Shown: positions 17,789-26,282 of the stretch, piece by piece | Position numbering within the stretch: position 1 is the first letter of the stretch | Layout: each line of letters opens with the position of its first letter | Assembly (NCBI GenBank): GCA_028687435.1 | Contig: JAQUAF010000034.1 | Location: forward strand, 1-57,513 | Direction: 5' to 3' | Origin: Verrucomicrobiia bacterium | GTDB lineage: Bacteria; Verrucomicrobiota; Verrucomicrobiia; JABWAM01 | Length of the DNA: 57,513 bases | Translations under genes and position numbers: made by a program | The notes under the pieces: model-generated | Databases searched by the model: none | The model's input: only the letters and a program-made list of their open reading frames with translations | What the model was told of the DNA's origin: nothing

Positions 17789-18152
17789 GGATAATGATGG
17801 GCTTTCAAACCAATCTGTTCCAAAACGCCCCAAACCAAACCAAATCTATTCAGGCTCGTCAAGCATCTTTTTTAACTTTTTTTAGACCCCCTAACTCCTT
17901 CAAAATCAATGACCCAAAAGAAAACCCACTTTTGGCAATAGATTTTTTTTAAAACATTGACATGCTAATACTGCCAAAAAGGCGAATTTAAAGGCGTTTT
18001 TTCACTTCATTTTTATGCAAAACCGACACGTTTTTAAGAAGTCAAGGCTAACTCTTTTTTCCAATAATACCAGCACCCTGCGGCTGTTCCGAACCGGAGT
18101 CAGAATCGATGAAGTCTTGGACGCTTCGCAAGGCTGAACTGGCAAAGGACGT
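17789..18152 (-). promoter_or_regulatory. AT-rich control region upstream of mraZ
   Basis: This gap of 364 bases before the dcw cluster has no gene. On the minus strand two TGGGT boxes lie close together (plus-strand ACCCA around 17911-17928), 12 bases apart start to start. MraZ is known to bind TGGGN boxes repeated about every 10 bases, so this could be a weak autoregulatory site, but the period is off. Plausible -35 hexamers (TTGACT, TTGACG on the minus strand) lack good -10 partners, so I do not place a promoter precisely. Confidence 0.35.
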
Positions 18153-18923
18153 TCATCTGCCCGCCGACAAGGCGGAAACCAGCCACATGATTTTCAAGAA
18201 TCCCCATGCCACTGGAACATCGGCCGCCGCATCGCTGGCTTGAAAACGCAACAAACGCGCAAATCGCACGCCGGCCTCATCCGCCTTGTCCTTTCCCGAA
18301 CTGCGCTCAACCAGGACATATTCCACATCTCCCTGCGGATTGACTCCCAGCCAAAGCAATGTCGGCCCCAACGATTCCCCGGCTCCAAGCTGAGGCAAAG
18401 CCGGCGCGGAGGGCAGGAGACGCGATGCGATGCGTCCCCCCACATGCCATGCCGACCCTACCGACCCCCAATTTTCAGCAGCTGGATTACGCTCGCACAT
18501 CGGCGGTTCCCAGTTCCATCCCACTTTTCCAAAACCCGCGGCGGCCGGTGAAGCGGAAACCACATCATCAACAATCCCGGCCTGAAAGCGGTCAAAGATG
18601 GCAGGAATTTCCATTTCTTCCATCTTGTTCCTGGGTTCAGCCTGACAGTTGCGCAAGCTTCGAGAAAAGCCCATATCTGAAGGCAGCAAATAGACCGTCG
18701 GGTCCATCAAGAACGCAAGGCTTATGCCGCTGACCGCCACGGTGCGAGCCGGCTCCCAAACCACCACCGGATCCCCAACAGATTCCGCTGGTTTTTCGGC
18801 CTTCCCTTTTCCCGGACGGCAATCCGTGAGCAACAACGGCAGATGCCATGCCACAGTCAGCCCCAAAAACATCGCAACCGCCCCCCAAGCGATCACCCAC
18901 CGCGGACGGTAGGAATGTTTCAT
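18153..18923 (-). CDS. TonB-like energy transducer, downstream of exbD
   Basis: A 256-residue protein with one N-terminal membrane segment (about 10-30) and the rest periplasmic. Near the C-terminus it reads VNPQGDVEYVLVERSSG, then a polar helix and ARLLRF. This fits the TonB_C pattern (strand, strand, SSG turn, helix, F). The gene overlaps exbD by four bases (ATGA), as TonB partners often do. Against a textbook TonB, there is no proline-rich periplasm-spanning linker, and the middle part (about 60-190) is of unknown type. The hydrophobic end (WGFLKIMWLVSALSAG) is unusual. The start at 18923 is chosen for the overlap; the frame extends further upstream without need. Confidence 0.65.
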   Translation of the reverse strand: MKHSYRPRWVIAWGAVAMFLGLTVAWHLPLLLTDCRPGKGKAEKPAESVGDPVVVWEPARTVAVSGISLAFLMDPTVYLLPSDMGFSRSLRNCQAEPRNKMEEMEIPAIFDRFQAGIVDDVVSASPAAAGFGKVGWNWEPPMCERNPAAENWGSVGSAWHVGGRIASRLLPSAPALPQLGAGESLGPTLLWLGVNPQGDVEYVLVERSSGKDKADEAGVRFARLLRFQASDAAADVPVAWGFLKIMWLVSALSAGR

Positions 18924-19363
18924 GGCGTATGGGCTCCGTTCGACGGAGTTTTCAATGCACGCTGCGTGGCAATCGCCACCTTGAACCCCTGCTCGGTTGC
19001 CCAAGCCACCACCTGCTGGACCCCTCCATGCGACACCCCCTCATCGGCATTCAACGTGATCCACTCGGCGTAATGTTTTTTGGATGACTCCACCAGACAT
19101 CTCTTCAATTCCGCGGGTAAAACCACCTTCTCATCAAAAAAGATCAGCATCTCCCCTTGTGCGCCGTTCTTGAGGGTGATCACATGGCGTCCCCGCTGGG
19201 TCATGCCGGAAAATCCAGGACTGGGAAGACGCACCTCCACCCCGGGCTGCAAAACAAAGGACCAGCTCAACAGGAAGAAAAACATCAGCAAAAGCACCAC
19301 ATTGACCACCGGTATCAGATCCAGAACGCTCCGTTCTCCCACTGTCCGTTGCGAAAAACGCAT
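18920..19363 (-). CDS. exbD: Biopolymer transport protein ExbD/TolR family
   Basis: ExbD uses the proton motive force with ExbB to energise an outer-membrane process through TonB, or with TolQ in the Tol system. The 147-residue protein has a short cytoplasmic start, MRFSQRTVGERSVLDLIPVV, then one membrane helix (VNVVLLLMFFFLL) and a periplasmic domain. The helix normally carries a conserved Asp (PLIDV). Here the same position reads PVVNV, so Asn replaces the proton-carrying Asp, which could affect function. The ATG at 19363 is preferred because it lies four bases after the exbB stop. It overlaps the TonB-like gene downstream. Confidence 0.85.
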   Translation of the reverse strand: MRFSQRTVGERSVLDLIPVVNVVLLLMFFFLLSWSFVLQPGVEVRLPSPGFSGMTQRGRHVITLKNGAQGEMLIFFDEKVVLPAELKRCLVESSKKHYAEWITLNADEGVSHGGVQQVVAWATEQGFKVAIATQRALKTPSNGAHTP

Positions 19364-19367
19364 AGGA

Positions 19368-20015
19368 TTAGGAATCCGCCAGATCGAACTCATCCCTGCG
19401 CCTTGCCCGCTCTGACTCTGCAAAGGCATTCATCATTTCAGTGGCGCAAAGCTCCATGTCCCGCATCATTTCGTTCTTCCGGGAAACCAGGAAATTGTAC
19501 GCCACATAAGCGGCAACAGCCACGGACAAGCCGAACCCGGTCGCAATCAGGGCCTGCCAGACTCCCGAGGCCAGATGGGTGGCGGTAATCAATTTTTCCT
19601 GTTCCTGGATCCTGGCAAAGGCATCCATCATGCCAATCACCGTTCCCAGCAACCCCATCAAGGGCGCCACCTGCGCCACAGTCCAAAGCACGGGAAGGTT
19701 TTTGTCCAGCAACCGCTCCTCCTGGATCGCCACCGCTTCAATGGCTTCGTGAATTTCCTGACGGCTCCGGTCATGCATCAAAACCGCCGTTCGCGCCACC
19801 CGGGGCACCGGCCCCGGCGCATCGTCGCAAATAGCCACCGCCTCCACATAATTATTCCGCCGGATGCAATTTTTGACTCCCTTCAGAAAATCCCGGAGGG
19901 AAATCTGCGCCCGGTGAAAATGAATAAACCTCTCCACAAAGACCGCCCCGCCCGCCAGACTGGCGAACAGGATGAACCAAACCATCACTCCTCCATGAGA
20001 AAGTACCGTCAACAT
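19368..20015 (-). CDS. exbB: MotA/TolQ/ExbB proton channel family protein
   Basis: A 215-residue inner-membrane protein of the ExbB/TolQ family. It has one N-terminal helix (LSHGGVMVWFILFASLAGGA), a cytoplasmic stretch, and two further helices. The first of these includes VAQVAPLMGLLGTVIGMMDAF, the family signature GLLGTVxG, and the second includes LIATGFGLSVAVAAYVAYN. It forms the pentameric channel around ExbD. The order OM barrel - exbB - exbD - TonB-like protein suggests a dedicated energised export or uptake system. Confidence 0.92.
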   Translation of the reverse strand: MLTVLSHGGVMVWFILFASLAGGAVFVERFIHFHRAQISLRDFLKGVKNCIRRNNYVEAVAICDDAPGPVPRVARTAVLMHDRSRQEIHEAIEAVAIQEERLLDKNLPVLWTVAQVAPLMGLLGTVIGMMDAFARIQEQEKLITATHLASGVWQALIATGFGLSVAVAAYVAYNFLVSRKNEMMRDMELCATEMMNAFAESERARRRDEFDLADS

Positions 20016-20057
20016 AAGCTCAATTTACATCAAACTGCGTCAAAGGAAAAGAAGAAG

Positions 20058-21167
20058 TCAAAAACCGTAAACCCCCTGCAGATAAGCGCCCGTCAACAGG
20101 CCGGTTCCGGAAAAGACTCTCTGCGAATCCTCGGTGATGCTGAGATAATCCACATCGAACCCCAACCTCAGGCCCCAATGCCGGTCAAAATTACACCCCA
20201 AAAACCATTGCCCCCCCGCGTACACGTAATTGGCCCACGCAAAGGCGACCGGCGAAATGCCGGTATAAAAATGGGCATTGAAATCATATTTCACTTCACA
20301 CCCCAACATGGGAGTGCCTTGGAGAAAATCGTATTTCCGATAATAGTCGGAGGGTTTATCTGTCGGAGGGGCGGGATCCCTGACCCGGACCTCAACATCC
20401 AGGATGGCTTCCTTGAAACCGACCAACGGACTCACCGTCCAATGCAAATCCTTGAAGACATCGTAGCCCGCCAGAAACTGCAGCGTATCAAGTTCCACTT
20501 CGCTCTGGATATGCGCGCCAGGTTGCAACGTCGCCGCCCTGTCCAACCCCACACCCGACGCGGTGGTTTGGTAAAGGTAGGATTTTGACGTGTACACATT
20601 ACCCGACGCGCTGCTGTTGGCGTAGGAAAAGCGGCAAAACCAATCCGGGGAAACCCGCAATTCAAAATCAAGCTGGGGACCGTAATCGTATTCCTTCAAG
20701 CCCAAATCATCTCTGAGATCAAAAGTGCTGCTCCCCTGCCTCCCTGGCCGGATTTTCCCATAAAACTGGGTCGCCCGGATACCCGCGCGAGCCTCAAAAA
20801 AATGCTGGCCGGAATGCTTGTGATACTCGGCCGGATCACCTTTCAACCTCGCTTCCCTGGAATCCTCAGGATAACGATCTCCCTCGCTCTTGCCAACAAC
20901 GGTATTGACGGGCTTGGCATCTTTTTTCACGGCACTCTTGTCCGTTTTGTTCTTGTCCAACTTTCCAACGCCAATCTTCACCGGTTTCTCGTTCTCTGCA
21001 GCAGTTGATACCGGCTTGGAGGCAGGTTCCTGATACTCAAAAGCGTCTTTTGGGACCGTATTGACAGGTTTTCGAGAAGCAGCCTTGGCATTTGCCCCTG
21101 CTAAAAAACAAACACACACCATCCATTGCAGCCGCAGAAATGCTGAAAAAATCTTGTTCATAACCAA
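20058..21167 (-). CDS. Outer-membrane beta-barrel protein
   Basis: A 369-residue protein. Residues 1-30 contain a signal peptide (FLRLQWMVCVCFLAGANAKA). Residues 30-115 form a low-complexity Lys/Pro/Asp linker with repeated KPVNTV units. From about residue 120 amphipathic beta-strands alternate, with many aromatic residues (YGPQLDFELRV, WFCRFSYANSS). The protein ends in a terminal Phe (GVYGF), the usual signal for BAM-dependent outer-membrane insertion. The barrel is about 250 residues, which suggests 10-12 strands. The KPVNTV-rich linker may interact with the wall or a TonB-like partner. It lies 42 bases before exbB on the same strand. Confidence 0.85.
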   Translation of the reverse strand: MVMNKIFSAFLRLQWMVCVCFLAGANAKAASRKPVNTVPKDAFEYQEPASKPVSTAAENEKPVKIGVGKLDKNKTDKSAVKKDAKPVNTVVGKSEGDRYPEDSREARLKGDPAEYHKHSGQHFFEARAGIRATQFYGKIRPGRQGSSTFDLRDDLGLKEYDYGPQLDFELRVSPDWFCRFSYANSSASGNVYTSKSYLYQTTASGVGLDRAATLQPGAHIQSEVELDTLQFLAGYDVFKDLHWTVSPLVGFKEAILDVEVRVRDPAPPTDKPSDYYRKYDFLQGTPMLGCEVKYDFNAHFYTGISPVAFAWANYVYAGGQWFLGCNFDRHWGLRLGFDVDYLSITEDSQRVFSGTGLLTGAYLQGVYGF

Positions 21168-21429
21168 GGCGTGTTAAAAATTTGCAAATAGGAATCAAAT
21201 CAAAAGTCATTCTTAAAAAACATCAACAGAAAAACTCTTAATCCATTGATGATCAGCATGTTACAAAACAAAAAATTAATCAAGCTCTTTTTTTTATAAT
21301 TTTTTTTAAGTCAATTTGTCCGAACAATAACCAAAAACCTCATTCCAAATTGCTTCAGAAAGATTCAATGAAATTGCCTTAATAAATGCTTGCCTTTCAT
21401 TTTCTTAAACGTAATGTGGCGGGACGGTC
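21168..21429. other. AT-rich divergent intergenic region
   Basis: This gap separates the outer-membrane protein gene (minus) from the tRNA gene (plus). It is clearly richer in A and T than the genes on either side, with several poly-T and poly-A runs around 21290-21310. It should carry promoters for both directions. Only the one for the tRNA is clear enough to list separately. Confidence 0.5.
21390..21417 (+). promoter_or_regulatory. Possible sigma70-type promoter for tRNA-Ala
   Basis: TTGCCT at 21390-21395 and TAATGT at 21412-21417 are spaced by 16 bases and end 12 bases before the tRNA. The distance is right for a short tRNA leader. The -10 matches the consensus only partly, so confidence is limited. 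Confidence 0.35.
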
Positions 21430-21505
21430 GGGGCAGTAGCTCAGTTGGTAGAGCACCACAATGGCATTGTGGGGGTCGTGGGTTCAACTCCCATCTGCTC
21501 CACCA
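21430..21505 (+). tRNA. tRNA-Ala, anticodon GGC
   Basis: A complete cloverleaf of 76 bases including an encoded CCA end (21503-21505). The acceptor stem GGGGCAG/CTGCTCC contains the G3:U70 wobble pair, the identity element recognised by alanyl-tRNA synthetase. The D-loop contains AGTTGGTAGA. The anticodon stem CCACA/TGTGG encloses the loop ATGGCAT, giving anticodon GGC. The T-arm reads GTGGGTTCAACTCCCAT with the standard GGTTCAA loop. A reading frame running across it from 21445 is fortuitous. Confidence 0.97.
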
Positions 21506-21579
21506 CCCTCCTTTACAAAGGTTGCGGCCTTGGGTTCATACGACCGGAATCAAGAAGCGTTCTCAACAAACGAGAAGAC

Positions 21580-23097
21580 ATGCGCCATCGACAAGCGTCG
21601 TCAAATTATTCTTTGACGCTGTCTCCATTCTTAAAATCCAGGCTTTCACTCTTCGGCGAGATGATGGCAGTGATTCTGGTTGTCTGGATCGGCTATTCCC
21701 CCAGCCTCTGGAACGGTTTTGTTTATGATGATGAAAAATATGTGGTTCAAAACCCCCTGGTCACAGGGGATCTTCCTCTCCGCCGGATTTTCACCGAAAC
21801 CTATCCACCCCAAGCCACGGCTCAGGGATTATATCGTCCACTCACCACCCTGTCGTACTGCTTGGATGCCAGCATTTGGGGCGTAGCCAAGCCAAACCGA
21901 TGGAACGGATTCCACTTCACAAACATACTGTTGCATTCCATCAACGCCTGCCTGCTGCTGCTTATTCTGAGACAATTGGGAATGGAACGCGGTCCCAGAC
22001 TGGCGGCAGCGCTGCTCTTTGGCATTCATCCGGCGTTGAGTGAAGCGGTGGCATGGGTTGTGGGGCGGGCGGAATTATTGGGGCTGAACTGGGGACTGTT
22101 GGGGTTGTATCTTTTTCTTCGTCATCCCGCCGGATGGGGACTGGCAATGGCCTTCGTTTGCTGGATTCTGGCCATGTTATGCAAGGAAAACTGGGTGATG
22201 TGGCCGGCGTTGGTTGCGCTGACGACCGGCTGCATGCCAAAGACCCCGAAATTTGAAAAGCCCAAAATCTTCCATCTGGGAATATGCGTCGCGGCCATTG
22301 CCGCCATTTTTTGGTGGTTTCGCCATTTGATTCTTGGCAGCTGGATTCCTCCCGTTTCCGCATTTGGCTCCATTGATCCCCTTTCCCGGACGGCCATGGC
22401 CCTGAAAACATTGTGGATGTACGTTGGACTTTGGTTCTGGCCCTTCCCGCTGAGTGTTCATCACGATCTTCGCCCCATCCCCTTGTCTCAAGGCGGGTTT
22501 TATCTGGCCGCATGGCTGGCCATGAACTGGCTGATCTGGAAAGCCAGAACCCCGTTTCCCTGGCTGGCGCTTGCATTCGGATGGTACATCCTCGCCATGT
22601 TCCCGACATCGAATCTGATTATCCCCATCGGCGCCCTGTCGGGGGAACGTTTCATGTATGCCGGCGTCCTGTTCTTCGCGCCAGCAATGGCACGGGGAAT
22701 GGAATGGGGATTCGCAACCCGTCGAATTTCCCCCTTTTGGAAAACAACGACCATCATCCTGGCCGCCATCATCATTGCCCTGCCCCTGACCATGCGACTG
22801 CACGGACGGCTGCGGGACTGGCAAAGCAATCTCACCCTGTGGCAATCGGCCGCCCGCAATTATCCGGAATGCTACGGGATCAAATCCCACCTGGCTTCGG
22901 CGTTATTTTTTGAAGGGAGGTTTGCCGAGGCGCGGGATGTCGCAGAAGAAGCCCTCGGTCAAAGCGCCAGATCTCCCCAACCTTTTCAAAAACATTTTGA
23001 ACCACGCCTGATGGAGGTAAAACAGAAAGCTGAGGTGATCCTTCGGCAGCAATCCCCGGCTGGAAACCCCTCCCCGAGAAAAGAAAACAAACCCTGA
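21580..23097 (+). CDS. Polytopic GT-C-like glycosyltransferase with C-terminal TPR-like helix
   Basis: A membrane protein of about 505 residues with some ten hydrophobic segments. Near the start it reads NGFVYDDEKYVVQNPLV, the first-loop acidic DD motif with following NP seen in GT-C mannosyltransferase/TMTC-like proteins. LYRPLTTLSY, HSINACLL and HPALSEAVAWVVGRAELL are also characteristic of that group. GT-C enzymes use lipid-linked sugars on the outer face of the membrane, so it probably glycosylates a protein or a lipid. The tail (YPECYGIKSHLASALFFEGR) looks like one TPR unit. The start is uncertain: 21580 and 21661 are both possible, and anything earlier falls inside the tRNA. It ends two bases from convergent leuC. 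Confidence 0.75.
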   Translation: MRHRQASSNYSLTLSPFLKSRLSLFGEMMAVILVVWIGYSPSLWNGFVYDDEKYVVQNPLVTGDLPLRRIFTETYPPQATAQGLYRPLTTLSYCLDASIWGVAKPNRWNGFHFTNILLHSINACLLLLILRQLGMERGPRLAAALLFGIHPALSEAVAWVVGRAELLGLNWGLLGLYLFLRHPAGWGLAMAFVCWILAMLCKENWVMWPALVALTTGCMPKTPKFEKPKIFHLGICVAAIAAIFWWFRHLILGSWIPPVSAFGSIDPLSRTAMALKTLWMYVGLWFWPFPLSVHHDLRPIPLSQGGFYLAAWLAMNWLIWKARTPFPWLALAFGWYILAMFPTSNLIIPIGALSGERFMYAGVLFFAPAMARGMEWGFATRRISPFWKTTTIILAAIIIALPLTMRLHGRLRDWQSNLTLWQSAARNYPECYGIKSHLASALFFEGRFAEARDVAEEALGQSARSPQPFQKHFEPRLMEVKQKAEVILRQQSPAGNPSPRKENKP

Positions 23098-23099
23098 AT

Positions 23100-24467
23100 C
23101 TAGAGATACTCGCGAGGATCGGTCACGCGTCCGGTCAACGCCGAGGCTGCCACAGTAGCGGGAGAAGCCAGAAAAACCCGGGCTTCCTTGTGCCCCATCC
23201 GCCCTGGAAAATTACGGTTGGTGGTGGCGATGCAATTCATCGGCTGGTTGACCCGTCCGAAAGTATCCTCCGGCCCCCCCAGGCAGGCTGCGCAACCGGG
23301 GTTTTCCGTCATCTGCACTCCCGCATCAACCATGACATCCCACACACTTTTTCCATCCCATTTTATGGAACGCAGATCCTCAAGAACCTGGGGCGTGGCC
23401 GGCACTCCAAAAGTGTCGATTTTCACCCGTTTGCCGCGAATAATTTTCGCAAATGCCAGGAAATCGCTGGTTTTTCCTCCGGTGCATGATCCGATGTAAG
23501 CGCGCTGCAACCCGATATCTCCGCATTGTTTGGCCAGAGCCTTTTGCCCCGGGTCGGGATGTTTGGCAATGGTCGGTTCGATTTTTGACAAATCAAAGGT
23601 CCGGTCAAAAACGAATTTCTGGCCGGGATCAGCCTCCACCGGATCAAAATCCGCCTTGGCGCCATTCCTCTTTGCGGCCTCGCGAACAAATGCATCGGTT
23701 TTCGCGTCAAACTCAAAAATTCCATTCTTGCCGCCGGCCTCGATAGCCATGTTGGCAATCGTCATGCGATCATCCATATCCAGCGAACGGGCGCCCGGCC
23801 CGTCAAACTGCATGGCGCGATAAGTGGCGCCATCAAAACCGATTTCACCAATCAAATGCAGGATCACATCCTTTCCCATCACTCCCGGCTGCAACTCGCC
23901 CACCAGATGAAAATGCATGGTTTCCGGCACCTTGATCAGCAATCGCCCGGTCCCCATCACAAAACCGGCGTCGGTATTGCCAATGCCGGTGGCAAACTGG
24001 TTGAAAGCGCCTGCCATGCAAGTGTGGGAATCCGTTCCCAGCAAAACCTCCCCCGGCCGCGTGTGGCCTCGCTCCGCCAGGGCCGTATGACAGACCCCCG
24101 CATAATGCGAACCGTACTGCCTCTTGACCGGCCCCTTGACGGAATCAAACTTCCACAGCCCTTTGGGGTCGTCGATGATGTCGTAAAAATGGCGGATTCC
24201 CTGCTCCCGGGCAAACTCCCGCAGGATATCCACATTTCGGTTGCACTTGGCATCCGCCGAAAAAATATAATGATCGGGGATGATCACCACCCGGTTCGCG
24301 TCCCAAACCCGCGCTTCCCTTCCAAATTCGCGTTTAAAAACGCCAATGGTGCCCGGTCCGCAAACGTCATGGGTCATCAGCACATCCACGGAAACCCATA
24401 TATTGTCACCCGGAGCCACTTTTTCGCGGCGGCTGGCGCGGGCCAGCAATTGTTCAGTCAAAGTCAT
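23100..24467 (-). CDS. leuC: 3-isopropylmalate/homoaconitate dehydratase large subunit
   Basis: A 455-residue aconitase-superfamily large subunit. It shows TDSHTCMAGAFNQFATGIGNTD and the cluster cysteines in YIGSCTGGKTSDF and ENPGCAACLGG, which bind a [4Fe-4S] centre. LeuC isomerises 2-isopropylmalate to 3-isopropylmalate in leucine synthesis. Homoaconitase of lysine or other 2-oxoacid pathways is an equally similar relative, so the substrate is not settled. The separate small subunit (LeuD) is not in this window, and no other leucine genes are near. It converges with the GT-C-like gene and may have its own promoter upstream of 24467. Confidence 0.88.
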   Translation of the reverse strand: MTLTEQLLARASRREKVAPGDNIWVSVDVLMTHDVCGPGTIGVFKREFGREARVWDANRVVIIPDHYIFSADAKCNRNVDILREFAREQGIRHFYDIIDDPKGLWKFDSVKGPVKRQYGSHYAGVCHTALAERGHTRPGEVLLGTDSHTCMAGAFNQFATGIGNTDAGFVMGTGRLLIKVPETMHFHLVGELQPGVMGKDVILHLIGEIGFDGATYRAMQFDGPGARSLDMDDRMTIANMAIEAGGKNGIFEFDAKTDAFVREAAKRNGAKADFDPVEADPGQKFVFDRTFDLSKIEPTIAKHPDPGQKALAKQCGDIGLQRAYIGSCTGGKTSDFLAFAKIIRGKRVKIDTFGVPATPQVLEDLRSIKWDGKSVWDVMVDAGVQMTENPGCAACLGGPEDTFGRVNQPMNCIATTNRNFPGRMGHKEARVFLASPATVAASALTGRVTDPREYL

Positions 24468-24539
24468 GGACTCACTCTAAATCGGAGCGGGCAAAAGTGC
24501 AACGAAAACCAACCGGCAAAAACGAGCCTCACATCAGAC

Positions 24540-24716
24540 TCAATAATTGACACCGCCGCCAATATTGGCCGACCGCTCCCATTTCTGAGGTGTGTTCCAC
24601 GGCAGGGTGGAAACCCGGTTTTCCTTCTCTTCCGCGGATTCCGTGGAAGCACAACCTGAAAACCCCGACAAAACCACAACCGCCGAAACGATCATCATCC
24701 AATTGCGCCAGTTCAT
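24540..24716 (-). CDS. Small lipoprotein, 58 aa
   Basis: A small protein with a lipoprotein signal (MNWRNWMMIVSAVVVLSGFS followed by G-C), giving lipidation at Cys22. The mature part of 37 residues reads VSTLPWNTPQKWERSANIGG near the end, a Trp/Pro-rich tail that looks conserved rather than random. It begins 15 bases after the coiled-coil gene on the same strand, so the two are probably cotranscribed from the promoter at 25527-25556. The frame is open from further upstream, but the ATG at 24716 gives the best n-region. The function is unknown. Confidence 0.7.
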   Translation of the reverse strand: MNWRNWMMIVSAVVVLSGFSGCASTESAEEKENRVSTLPWNTPQKWERSANIGGGVNY

Positions 24717-24730
24717 AAAAACGGATTGAA

Positions 24731-25498
24731 TCAAAAGATCACTGTGTCACCTTCCTGGATATCCTCCTGCTTCCACTCGTCCAACACATCGGCGATGGAA
24801 ACGGACGGCTCAACCGAGGAAATCTTGACCTTTCCGACCAATTTGCTGCCTCGATAAACGATCATGGGAACATTTTCGATCACACCCTGTTTTGATCCGA
24901 TATCAATCACGACAAAGTTCCACTCCGGATTGACCGCCACCACTTTTCCGGAAACCCCGACTGGCGGCTTGCCATCGCGCCGGGCGCGGGCCAGATCCTC
25001 AAGCTGTTTCTTCTCGGCATCAAGCTTGGTCAACTGCTCCTGCAAAACCTTTTTCTCCTGCTCCAAGGTGGCGGTTTGATCGGTCATCTCCTTGAACTTG
25101 CCCTTCACCTGTTCGGGCGACAAACCCGGGGGCATGGCATTTTTATAACGCCCCACTTCCGCTTCAAGACTGGCGCATTGGTTGTTGGCCGCCTTGAGTT
25201 TGGCCTCAACCTTGGCCTTTTCAGACTTTTCGTTCTCCAAAGACTTCTTTTTGTTCTCCAACTCGGCGGAAGCCGTTTCCAGTCTTGAAGTGGTTTCCTT
25301 CAGGTCACTTGTGGTTTTCTTCAGATTATTTTCGGTGGACTTCAGGGTGTTCTGAGTCTGATCAAGCGTGTTCTTGGTTGCTTTCAACTGTGACACAGTA
25401 TCGTCACGGTGCGTTTTGAGCTTCATACCAAAATAACCGCCTGCGAGAACCGCGACGATAGTGATTCCAAGAAAAATACGCGTAAGGAGCGTCATCAT
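24731..25498 (-). CDS. Membrane-anchored coiled-coil protein with C-terminal beta domain
   Basis: A 255-residue protein. Residues 5-27 are one membrane helix. Residues 30-170 are a long coiled coil rich in K, E, L and T with repeated TL-x-x-T and ENE-type heptads. After this comes a beta-rich domain (about 180-255), GVSGKVVAVNPEWNFVVIDI followed by GSKQGV and later IQEGDTVIF. This resembles the small beta domains at the ends of MreC-like or membrane-fusion-like periplasmic proteins. It probably spans the periplasm as a fibre. The promoter just upstream is one of the clearest in the window. The specific role is unknown. Confidence 0.82.
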   Translation of the reverse strand: MMTLLTRIFLGITIVAVLAGGYFGMKLKTHRDDTVSQLKATKNTLDQTQNTLKSTENNLKKTTSDLKETTSRLETASAELENKKKSLENEKSEKAKVEAKLKAANNQCASLEAEVGRYKNAMPPGLSPEQVKGKFKEMTDQTATLEQEKKVLQEQLTKLDAEKKQLEDLARARRDGKPPVGVSGKVVAVNPEWNFVVIDIGSKQGVIENVPMIVYRGSKLVGKVKISSVEPSVSIADVLDEWKQEDIQEGDTVIF

Positions 25499-25526
25499 AA
25501 GGTTCTAGAAATGAAGGGTTTACGTG

Positions 25527-25556
25527 ATACTAGGACAAGTTTGCATATAGTGTCAA
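25527..25556 (-). promoter_or_regulatory. Sigma70-like promoter for the coiled-coil/lipoprotein pair
   Basis: On the minus strand TTGACA (25556-25551) is separated by 18 bases from TAGTAT (25532-25527). The -35 is perfect and the -10 matches four of six consensus bases. Transcription would begin near 25520, leaving a leader of about 20 bases before the ATG at 25498. Confidence 0.6.
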
Positions 25557-25575
25557 CAATCAAAAAACAAAAAAT

Positions 25576-26280
25576 TTATTGTTTCTTCACCCTTCCTCCG
25601 GCGCTTGTTTTTGGCAGGTCTCGCGGCCTGGCCGTTTCCTTGAGAACTGGAGGCACATTCTGTTTGGACTGAATAACCAAACACTTTTCAATCAACCCAC
25701 CCATCGCCCGATGAAGATCCTCCGGAGACTTGATCTCCCTGAAAACAATATCCTTGAGGGCCAGTTTGCGAAGTGCGGGTTCCCCGTTTCTATTTTTCTC
25801 ATCAATGTAAAGCCCTTCATCCACCGATACCGCGACTTCATCCATCGAAACGCACCCAGCCTTTGATGAACGGGCGCCGTCATTTCCATGTCTGCCTTCC
25901 TTTGCAAAAGAGGTCCCTGAAAAATTCAGTTCACCCGCCTCATTTCTCACCAACACCCACTGAAAAACATCCAGTTTGACTTTCACCATGTGAAACTGTC
26001 CGCGCATCAAAGCCCATGGAGAATAGAATATGTCCATGCGGCGAATCTCCGCCGCCCTGGGCTCGCGAAAAGAGGTCCGGGGATTGCGTAATCCGATGTC
26101 CAACACCGTCACCTCGGCCCGGGTCAATTTGATATCCAACGATCCGATGAAGGCGGAAAAACCGGTTTGCCGTTTGAGCAGCGCCTGGGCCGCCCAGATT
26201 CCAATCATGTTCCTCGCCAGCACCACTCCGGCGGCCAAAAGGATCATGATCAATATCAAACGCCGGAGGAAACGAAACAT
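25576..26280 (-). CDS. AsmA/DUF748-like membrane-anchored protein
   Basis: A protein of about 234 residues with an N-terminal membrane helix (LRRLILIMILLAAGVVLARN), followed by a part like the start of AsmA/DUF748 proteins: GFSAFIGSLDIKLTRAEVTV, then RNPRTSFREPRAAEIRRMDI. This repeats the 'sequence on the membrane, then a beta strand describing a location' form of that superfamily. These proteins lie in the periplasm, and larger members carry lipid between membranes. This one is short, so a partial or specialised member is possible. A GTG at 26286 gives a GTGA overlap with the upstream gene; the ATG at 26280 is used here. The C-terminus is basic and polar. Confidence 0.65.
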   Translation of the reverse strand: MFRFLRRLILIMILLAAGVVLARNMIGIWAAQALLKRQTGFSAFIGSLDIKLTRAEVTVLDIGLRNPRTSFREPRAAEIRRMDIFYSPWALMRGQFHMVKVKLDVFQWVLVRNEAGELNFSGTSFAKEGRHGNDGARSSKAGCVSMDEVAVSVDEGLYIDEKNRNGEPALRKLALKDIVFREIKSPEDLHRAMGGLIEKCLVIQSKQNVPPVLKETARPRDLPKTSAGGRVKKQ

Positions 26281-26282
26281 GA

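Noticed and set aside
21445..21579. N-terminal extension of the GT-C-like gene through the tRNA
   Set aside because: The codons fall in the tRNA and its 3' end, so the extension is not translated sequence.
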